Assembly: GCA_021821225.1 (NCBI GenBank)
Contig: JAKACR010000058.1
Location: 1-12,258 of the forward strand
Reading direction: 5' to 3'
Length of the DNA: 12,258 bases
Origin: Bacillota bacterium
GTDB taxonomy: Bacteria > Bacillota > Bacilli > Alicyclobacillales > SLC66
Of this stretch, positions 6,425-12,258 are shown one piece after another. The notes under the pieces were generated by a model that made no database searches, was not told where the DNA came from, and saw only the letters and a list, made by a program, of their open reading frames with translations. A program made the translations under genes and the position numbers. How positions within the stretch are numbered: position 1 is the first letter of the stretch; every line of letters starts with the position of its first letter.

Positions 6425-7378
6425 TTGCCATCCCGGTCCATTCATTTGCCCGGCTTCTGGTTGACGGCACTGACGCTCATCAGTTGCGGCGGGACATGCA
6501 CCGCCGTCCCCGCCTTTCCCGCCCCTGCCGCCCGCGCGGTCGCGCGGCCGGCCGGAGACGTCCCGCTCCTTGTGGAGGCGGTGTCGCTGCAGCCTTCGGG
6601 TATCCTGATCACCGTCTGGCCAAGGAGCGGCAGGCTTTCGTCCATAGTCAGCCGTCCGCGCATCATCCCGGCGGAGGGACATCAAATGCCTCAGTTGACG
6701 TTCACCCTGGCCCGCGTCTCTCCCGGGCCACACATCGACCTCGGCCGCCGGTTACAAGTGTGGAATCAGACGCTGTCCACCCTGGAGGTGCGCCGGGCCA
6801 AGAACGGGTTGACCGTCGACGTTTCCTTCGAAGGGCAACTCCAACACTTGTGAATGGGCACTGCGGACGGACGCTATCTCGGCATCTCCCTGACGCGCGA
6901 ACCGGGTCCTCTCCCGCCGGTGAACGGCCACGCGGCCGTGCCGGCCTGGTTTCTGCGCGACCTTCTTGTGGCCGGTTCGCGACAGTACGCGCCCACCCGC
7001 ATGGCGAACTACGGACAACTGCTTCCGTTTCAGTCGAGCGGCCGGCGCGCTATGCTCATGGCTACTTATCGCGGCTCACAGGAGGTGCTCGGGTACGGCA
7101 GTTATTTCGGAGCGATTCGAATGGACGACCTGTACAGAATACTGGATGTGCGAAGAATCGCGGCGCCGCCGCCCATGCGGAAGGGGAACATCCGGGAACG
7201 GACCGGCGGACGCTCCGTCCTTGTGCCCGCCGTCATCCAGGGCATGCGGAACCCTTGGGGCGTCGGTTTCGCGCGCAACCAGGTCATCTTGACATCGGAT
7301 GAAGGCGGCTATCTGGCGTATTCCGTGTACAATGTGCCGGGCATACGGATTCCGCCGGCCCATGGGGGCCGATCGTGA
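6425..7378 (+). pseudogene. Lipoprotein gene of unknown function split by one in-frame TGA
   Basis: The frame starts at TTG 6425 with a lipoprotein signal: hydrophobic run FWLTALTLISC, a lipobox with Cys near residue 21. It runs 142 codons to TGA at 6851-6853, then continues immediately in the same frame from ATG 6854 to TGA at 7376-7378 (174 codons). Codon choice is strongly GC-ending on both sides of the stop, and the protein sense carries on smoothly (VDVSFEGQLQHL, stop, MGTADGRYLGISL). The downstream half has no signal peptide and no good ribosome binding site (a GAAGGGC lies too far away). A single nonsense change in a ~317-residue exported lipoprotein is therefore the simplest reading. 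Alternatives are a sequencing error, read-through, or stop-start coupling giving two polypeptides. No domain is recognised. A longer uninterrupted frame at 6406-7302 overlaps it but is an R/P/H-rich shadow. Confidence 0.7.
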
Positions 7379-7787
7379 CGCTCACCTTCACGGCGACGCG
7401 CGATTCCCAGGCGATTCGATAGCTGCCGTGCGGGGTCGCAAAGACAAATCCGCCCTTGACCGGGGTGAGATACGACGGGACGGAGGAACTGGCGGCCGTC
7501 CAAACGTCGCCCGCCCTGACGAGAGCCGCGACGTGCGCTCCCGAAGCCGTCATATCCCCGATGAACCCGCTGGCGCCGCGGGGCAGCACAGCCAGCGGTT
7601 CGGCGCCGTCGCGCGAGGACACCGCTGCGCCGGTCCACGTTGCGGCGCAGCCAGCCAGGACGACTGTGGGCGGGGTGAATGCCACGATACAGGATGCGAG
7701 TGCGAGACTTGCGGGCAAGCCGGGGAAAAGCCACCGCCTGAAAGGCTTCCTTCGTGAAAAGACGGTCGCAAAAATGGGCATCGACAT
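7284..7787 (-). CDS. Small lipoprotein of unknown function, 3' end antisense to the neighbouring gene
   Basis: About 167 residues from ATG 7787. A basic region (SRRKPFRR) precedes a hydrophobic stretch with two possible lipoboxes, LASC (Cys 33) and LAGC (Cys 47), so the product is probably lipid-anchored outside the membrane. The mature part has beta-like segments such as GGFVFATPHGSYRIAWESRVAVKVSV; no family is recognised. The start is uncertain: TTG at 7823 abuts the stop of the upstream propeller gene, and ATGs at 7787 and 7781 are alternatives with only a weak GGATGGG-type site. Position and strand make it the last gene of the propeller run. The final ~31 codons are antisense to the end of the plus-strand lipoprotein gene and look less codon-biased, suggesting an original stop near 7380 was lost. 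Confidence 0.68.
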   Translation of the reverse strand: MSMPIFATVFSRRKPFRRWLFPGLPASLALASCIVAFTPPTVVLAGCAATWTGAAVSSRDGAEPLAVLPRGASGFIGDMTASGAHVAALVRAGDVWTAASSSVPSYLTPVKGGFVFATPHGSYRIAWESRVAVKVSVTIGPHGPAESVCPAHCTRNTPDSRLHPMSR

Positions 7788-7823
7788 CGCAGGCACATCC
7801 CATCCGTTGTTTTCCAGATCCAA

Positions 7824-9983
7824 TCACTGCGCCGGAAGCCACGTCCACACATGGCCGCCGTCCGTGGTCCGCAATATTCCACTCCCCGTCAGCATGTAGC
7901 CCAGGGTGGGCGTGAGAAAATCCAGCGCAGGTTGTCCGCCCCCCGTCGTCGGCGCCAGAACGAGGGCTGACGGCGCCGGGCCGAAGGACTCCCGCACCCA
8001 GGTGCGTCCGCCGTCTGTCGTGCGCAGAATATACGCATGGAGCATCAGCCCGGACACGGCCGACAGTTCGAGATAGCCGACCTTTTGCGAGGCGAAGTCC
8101 ATGCTGTCCAGTTGCAGGAACGTGTTGTCGAGGCTCCACACCGTCTCCCATCTCCGGCCGCCGTCGTGCGTATCCTGCAGCGTCCAGTTATTGCCCGGCG
8201 GCCTCTTCGCGGGCTTTTTCCCCCGGAGCGCGTCCTCCTTCGCTACGGCTTCATCAACCAACCGGAATCCCGTCCGTGGACCGACAAAACTGTATGTGTC
8301 GTACTCCAGCCCCGGATCCCGTGTCAACGAACGGGTCCTCCAGGTGCGCCCGCCGTTCTGGGTCCACTGAACCATCACCGTGCTGTCCACCTGCCTGCGC
8401 GCGCCCTGCGGAGCTTTCGCAGAACTGTTGGATAGAGTGGGCGCCTGGGCAAACCACGTGATGACGCGCACGCCCTGGTTCACGCTGAAAAATCGCATAT
8501 AGGCCACACCCGGACCCGTCGAAGCCGGTGTGGGAGCGGGACCGGACGGAACCGTCCGCCATCGGCGTCCGCCGTCCGCCGTGCGCATCAGTGTCCCGAT
8601 CCCGGCGCCGCGGGTCTGCGCGTATCCGATCGCCGGAGTGGGAAATGTGAGAGTGCCGGGCACGGTGTCCCAGTAGCCGGGGTTCGTTCCGAGCCTGTGC
8701 CATGAACGCCCACCGTCAAGGGTTTGCCACTGCGCGCCCGGCGAGAACACGCTACCCTGCCCAAATCCGGCCTGCCGGGAGGCAAAGGAGATGGCGGCCG
8801 TCGGCTGCGCGCCCGGCAACACCTGCGTCCAGGTTCGTCCGCCGTCTGTCGTGCGCACCAGCGCGCTGTCCATGCCGCCGTTTTGCGAGACCAGCGCGTA
8901 ACCGACACGTCGCGACACGAGAGACGTATCCAGCGCATTCATTGCGCCGTACGGCGTCCGCCCTCCCAGCAGACAGGCCACCCGCTTTCCTCCGTCGGTC
9001 GTCACCCCGAGTCCGCCCGTATTCCCGTTCGCCTGTCCCGCCACGGGCAGCCAGCCAAACCCGGGGGTGATAAAATCCGGCGTCCCCGCGTTCACGCTGG
9101 GCGCGAACGAGAACGCGCCGGGTTCCTGGTGAAAGTGCACGCCGCCGTCCGTGGTGCAATAGAGCGACATGCTCATAGTGGACAGGTTCTGCAAGACAAA
9201 CCAGCCGTCGCGGGGATTGAGAAAGAAGACGTTCGACGGCGTGGACTGGCCGGTCCCGCGGTACAGGGGACGCCAATGACGGCCGCCGTCGGCCGTCTTC
9301 AGCAGCTCGCCCGCTCCGGAACCGGCCGACGAAGAGGGACCGAAGGCGGTGACGTATCCCGTTTGCGCATTCGGGAAACTCATGGATTGCAGCATCCAAC
9401 TCCCGCCCATGACGGGTATGCGCCTCCACGTCCGTCCCCCGTTGTCTGTTGAAAGGAGATCGTAGTTCACCAGAGCAAAGCCGGTGTGCGGACTGACGAA
9501 ATGCACCGTTGTCGCTCCGTACAGGCCCATGTACACGTCCGGGCCGCGCGCTTGCCAGACGGCGCGCCACGCGACGCCTCCGTCGGTCGTGCGCAGAATG
9601 GCGTTCCGCACGATGCGCGCTCCCTTCGCCCGGGGTGAACCGAGTGCGAAATAATCTTCGCTCCCGACGTTTGTCGCGGCGGCGAAACCGTCCTGCCGGT
9701 TGATAAAGTCGAGACTCGTCAGGGTCCAGCCGCCGGTCCTGTGGTACGCCCATGTCGCGCCGGCGTTCCGGGTGCTCCAGATACCGGCGCCCGCGACCCA
9801 GCCCGTCCTGGCGGACAGAAAGTCGACCGCATCATAGCCCTGCTGAGTCGGCATGCCGGTCACGCGGCTCGCGACGGTTTTCGCGATCACCAGTCCCGCC
9901 GCGTCTGGCGCATACGTGGTCCACGGCGCACCTTGGGCGACAGCCGCGACCAGGGCGATGATCATGAGAAGGCGGGTGCGCAT
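7824..9983 (-). CDS. Secreted YCF48/BNR Asp-box beta-propeller protein (719 aa)
   Basis: The N-terminus MRTRLLMIIALVAAVAQGA is a Sec signal peptide with likely cleavage after AQG or QGA and no lipobox, so the protein should be secreted or loosely wall-associated. At least 13 Asp-box-like motifs follow, e.g. RTTDGGRTW, STDNGGRTW, KTADGGRHW, WTQNGGRTW, RTTDGGHVW. They alternate with about 12 strands of the type F-x5-G-[WYF] (VDFLSARTGW, VFFLNPRDGW, LDFLTPTLGY). This is the repeat pattern of YCF48/Hcf136-like and BNR propellers; 12-13 repeats would suit two fused 6-7-bladed propellers. No sialidase or other catalytic motif is seen, so a binding or assembly role is more likely than an enzyme. The ATG has GGGGGGAG just upstream. 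It aligns along its length with the next gene upstream and has an extra basic insert (GKKPAKRPPG). Confidence 0.9.
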   Translation of the reverse strand: MRTRLLMIIALVAAVAQGAPWTTYAPDAAGLVIAKTVASRVTGMPTQQGYDAVDFLSARTGWVAGAGIWSTRNAGATWAYHRTGGWTLTSLDFINRQDGFAAATNVGSEDYFALGSPRAKGARIVRNAILRTTDGGVAWRAVWQARGPDVYMGLYGATTVHFVSPHTGFALVNYDLLSTDNGGRTWRRIPVMGGSWMLQSMSFPNAQTGYVTAFGPSSSAGSGAGELLKTADGGRHWRPLYRGTGQSTPSNVFFLNPRDGWFVLQNLSTMSMSLYCTTDGGVHFHQEPGAFSFAPSVNAGTPDFITPGFGWLPVAGQANGNTGGLGVTTDGGKRVACLLGGRTPYGAMNALDTSLVSRRVGYALVSQNGGMDSALVRTTDGGRTWTQVLPGAQPTAAISFASRQAGFGQGSVFSPGAQWQTLDGGRSWHRLGTNPGYWDTVPGTLTFPTPAIGYAQTRGAGIGTLMRTADGGRRWRTVPSGPAPTPASTGPGVAYMRFFSVNQGVRVITWFAQAPTLSNSSAKAPQGARRQVDSTVMVQWTQNGGRTWRTRSLTRDPGLEYDTYSFVGPRTGFRLVDEAVAKEDALRGKKPAKRPPGNNWTLQDTHDGGRRWETVWSLDNTFLQLDSMDFASQKVGYLELSAVSGLMLHAYILRTTDGGRTWVRESFGPAPSALVLAPTTGGGQPALDFLTPTLGYMLTGSGILRTTDGGHVWTWLPAQ

Positions 9984-9997
9984 GACTCTCCCCCCTG

Positions 9998-10033
9998 TGC
10001 GTCGAATACAATCTATCGCATTAGACGCAGCAA
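9998..10033 (-). promoter_or_regulatory. Candidate promoter and dyad before the secreted propeller gene
   Basis: The 126-base gap between the two propeller genes holds, on the minus strand, TTGCTG (10033-10028) and TGTATT (10010-10005) at 17-base spacing, a plausible but imperfect -35/-10 pair. An inverted repeat TGCGTC/GACGCA (9998-10003 and 10024-10029) overlaps it and could be an operator. If used, the leader would be short, just containing the GGGGGGAG site. No terminator is visible after the upstream stop, so read-through transcription is also possible. Confidence 0.3.
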
Positions 10034-10109
10034 CAGCCCTCGAAGTTTCACGCGTCCCTCCATGGCGCGATCAGAAATTGAAAGCCTGCGCAAAATTGAG
10101 GGAATGGGC

Positions 10110-12257
10110 CTAACCCCGTGGGCTTCCTTTAGCTTCGCTGGACGGATCGTTGACGATGCCGCGCCAGGTGCGTCCAAAGTCAGAGGAGTACAGCAATCCG
10201 TTGACCGTCGACCACCAGACGGTGTGGCCGGCCGCGCTCATCACCGTGTAGGGATAGTTGGCGACATACTGCGAAAGAGCAAGCGGCATCGCCGGCGCGT
10301 ATTCACGCCATGTATCCCCGCCGTTGACGGAGGACACAGAGATGACACTGGGATACTCCGTATACGGATGTTGGGCGACCACAGCCAGCACGGAGCGTGG
10401 AGACGCCGCCAGCGCCAAAGCATACGTGGCGCCGTTGAAGCCGTAATCCAGACGGAATACACCCTTGCCGTTCACCGTCCTGATCCCGTACAGATCGGTA
10501 TAATTCCCCTCGGTGACAAGCGCATAACCCTGGTCAGGCGCAGCAAACTGCACCGTGGATGTACCGCCGCCCTTCAGAGCCAGAGTAGCATAGGGCGTCC
10601 ATGCGCGTCCCCAGTTATTAGAACGCAGGATGACAATCAACGGAAAATTTTCAACTTCTGCAATGGCCTGTCCGTTTGGCCAGAAGCGGAGGTAATTGCC
10701 GTTTAACGTCATTTTTTTATTGGGCATGGCAAAACGGCTGACGACCTTTGTCCACGAGACCCCAGCGTTGTCCGTCCGAAAGAGCGTCGGTTGGGCGCCG
10801 GGACGATAGGAATCGGCGGGCATGACAAGATCAAAGCCGATGGTGGGCGTCGCAAACGCCATGCCATTGATGCCGTTCTGCGCAGGAGTCGGAAGGGTTC
10901 CACTCTGCGTCCAGGTCGCGCCGCTGTTGTTGGTGCGCAGCAAGACATTGGGATCGGACAGTGAACCCACGCCAAAACCCGTTTTGTCGTTGACAAACTG
11001 GATCTGCGCCAGGGGATAGGGCGTCGGCAGCACTTGAGCAAAGCTACGCCCGCCATTTGTCGTATGAAGCAGGTAGCTTGCGGCGTTCCCTTGAAACTGT
11101 CCAATGGCCCAGCCGTCGTTCGACGAGACGAGATTGACACTCCCAATGTTCCAGTTGTTGTTGCTCACAGTGTGGAATGTGCGTCCGCCGTTGTTTGTGA
11201 TGGCGATCAGTCCCGGAAAAGGAGCGGCTCCCGAACTGACGGGCACCCAGCCGACTGTAGGCGAGATGAACTGAATCGGTCTCGGCATAAAACGTGATTC
11301 AAAGAGTCGAGGTTGCTCTGTCGCCCAATGTTTCCCTCCATCGGTCGTGTGAACGAGCACGCTATCCATATTGTCCGTCCGTTGATAGAAAAACCAGCCG
11401 TCGCGGGCGTTTGCGAATGATAGGCTGACAGACTGAAAGATGGGGTAAGCGGAGGTTTTCTTATACTGCAGAGTCCAGGTCCGGCCGCCATTTGTCGAGG
11501 CACACACTTCAAGAGCGGTCGGCGTTGCGCCCGTCTTGGCCGACTTTGGTCCCGGCACCGTACCGATGACCCAGCCCCTGTCCTTGCTCGTGAATGTCAT
11601 GCCTTGCATCACAAAGTTGCTCTGCGGGGCGGCTAGCCGGACCCAGCGAACCCCTCCGTCGGATGTGGAAAAGAGGGAGGAGCCCAGTTGCGCGAACCCA
11701 TGGACAGCGTCGGGAAATGACAGGGTGTTTGACGGTGCAAATAAGCCGGGTGTCTGGGACGCTTTTATGGACACCGTCCATGTCAACCCGCCGTCTTTCG
11801 TATGCAGCAATTCATCCGTTTTATAGTTCCCGGTCCGGGGGTCAAAATTCACCTGGGCAATCGCGAACCCGACCAGGGGAGTGGTGAAGTGCAGGGCGAG
11901 TATATTGGCCGGAGCCGACGATTTCACCCACGACTCGCCTCCGTCCGTCGTGCGCCAGATCCTGTTTCCGATGTCTTTTCCCTGCGGCGACATGACGGCG
12001 CCTGTCACCCATCCGTCGCGCTCGTTGAGAAAATCGACAGCTCCAAACGATATGTTGCGCGGAGGCGTGTTGGCGGGAAGCAAGGGCAGACGCGCGTAGG
12101 ATGCGCTTGCGCCGCGCAGTGACGTTGTCCGGTTTTTGCCCGTTGCCGATTGCGGCGCAGACGAAGTGGTCAGTGGAGCGCAACCGGAGAGCGCGTAAGA
12201 AATAACGATCACCATCGGCAGCATGATCCAGTTGATCCTTCTGTGATTCACGCTCAT
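10110..12257 (-). CDS. YCF48/BNR Asp-box beta-propeller lipoprotein (715 aa)
   Basis: The N-terminus (NHRRINW, then a hydrophobic run ending in ALSGC, Cys 26) is a typical lipoprotein signal, so the protein should be tethered to the outer face of the membrane. About 12 Asp-box-like motifs are spread over the mature part: RTTDGGESW, HTKDGGLTW, STSDGGVRW, HTTDGGKHW, ITNNGGRTF, RTNNSGATW, RSNNWGRAW, SSDFGRTW and others, interleaved with F-x5-G-[WF] strands. Several motifs have Asn in place of Asp. The blade order matches the neighbouring 719-aa protein, e.g. ANARDGWFF against LNPRDGWFV, and TPTIGF against TPAIGY, so the two are tandem paralogues. Fold by family: YCF48-like propeller; function unknown. 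The ATG lies one base from the window edge, so its ribosome binding site cannot be seen and an upstream start cannot be excluded. Confidence 0.9.
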   Translation of the reverse strand: MSVNHRRINWIMLPMVIVISYALSGCAPLTTSSAPQSATGKNRTTSLRGASASYARLPLLPANTPPRNISFGAVDFLNERDGWVTGAVMSPQGKDIGNRIWRTTDGGESWVKSSAPANILALHFTTPLVGFAIAQVNFDPRTGNYKTDELLHTKDGGLTWTVSIKASQTPGLFAPSNTLSFPDAVHGFAQLGSSLFSTSDGGVRWVRLAAPQSNFVMQGMTFTSKDRGWVIGTVPGPKSAKTGATPTALEVCASTNGGRTWTLQYKKTSAYPIFQSVSLSFANARDGWFFYQRTDNMDSVLVHTTDGGKHWATEQPRLFESRFMPRPIQFISPTVGWVPVSSGAAPFPGLIAITNNGGRTFHTVSNNNWNIGSVNLVSSNDGWAIGQFQGNAASYLLHTTNGGRSFAQVLPTPYPLAQIQFVNDKTGFGVGSLSDPNVLLRTNNSGATWTQSGTLPTPAQNGINGMAFATPTIGFDLVMPADSYRPGAQPTLFRTDNAGVSWTKVVSRFAMPNKKMTLNGNYLRFWPNGQAIAEVENFPLIVILRSNNWGRAWTPYATLALKGGGTSTVQFAAPDQGYALVTEGNYTDLYGIRTVNGKGVFRLDYGFNGATYALALAASPRSVLAVVAQHPYTEYPSVISVSSVNGGDTWREYAPAMPLALSQYVANYPYTVMSAAGHTVWWSTVNGLLYSSDFGRTWRGIVNDPSSEAKGSPRG

Positions 12258-12258
12258 A

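Noticed and set aside
6406..7302. 298-codon uninterrupted plus-strand frame, longer than either half of the interrupted lipoprotein gene
   Set aside because: Its product is dominated by R, P, H and G with no signal or domain, typical of an off-frame shadow of GC-rich coding DNA. The other frame has a lipobox, a Shine-Dalgarno and coding-like third positions.
7284..7787. Twin-arginine (Tat) signal in the small lipoprotein (SRRKPFRR)
   Set aside because: The consensus needs a hydrophobic residue after the SRRx core and here it is Pro; a basic n-region of a lipoprotein signal explains it better.
7996..9600. CRISPR-like or satellite DNA repeats suggested by recurring GTCCGCCGTC stretches
   Set aside because: They are the codons of repeated Asp-box motifs inside an open reading frame, at spacings set by propeller blades.
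8752..9753. 333-codon minus-strand frame overlapping the secreted propeller gene
   Set aside because: The overlapping 719-aa frame has a signal peptide and regular propeller motifs; this one is Arg-rich shadow sequence.
7824..12257. Sialidase identity for the Asp-box proteins
   Set aside because: Asp-boxes occur in sialidases, but the repeat number, the F-x5-G-[WYF] strands and the lack of an arginine-triad context fit YCF48-like propellers better.

Overview
This is a moderately GC-rich stretch of bacterial chromosome. Strong AGGAGG-type ribosome binding sites, GTG and TTG starts, Gram-positive-style lipobox signal peptides and a methyl-accepting chemotaxis protein point to a Bacillota (Firmicutes) host. 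An environmental lineage near Alicyclobacillus would fit, but that placement is inference. No rRNA, tRNA, CRISPR array, phage module or recognisable defence system was seen.

Layout. Positions 1-308 (minus) hold the N-terminal part of a UPF0178/DUF188 protein. Positions 309-716 are non-coding and carry a long imperfect palindrome, then an AT-rich leader for a chemotaxis receptor (717-2432, plus). Convergent to the receptor are two aldo-keto reductases on the minus strand (3548-4528, then 2469-3425), separated by an ~80-bp MITE-like palindrome flanked by TATAA. An AT-rich regulatory gap (4529-4805) follows.

From 4806 to the right edge everything encodes exported proteins of unknown role. There is a 465-aa exported protein with an apparent internal duplication (4806-6203, minus). 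Across a divergent promoter region with a 25-bp dyad lies a plus-strand lipoprotein gene split by one in-frame TGA (6425-7378). A minus-strand run then follows: a lipoprotein-type YCF48/BNR beta-propeller (10110-12257), a second full-length paralogue with a Sec-type signal (7824-9983), and a small lipoprotein (7284-7787) whose end overlaps the 3' end of the plus-strand gene.

Working together. The two reductases look like soluble NADPH-dependent enzymes. The receptor is a stand-alone sensor. The five exported genes look like a surface or extracytoplasmic protein island: one propeller tethered by lipid, one apparently not tethered, plus accessory lipoproteins. That island is the best candidate here for something undescribed, but its function cannot be read from sequence alone.
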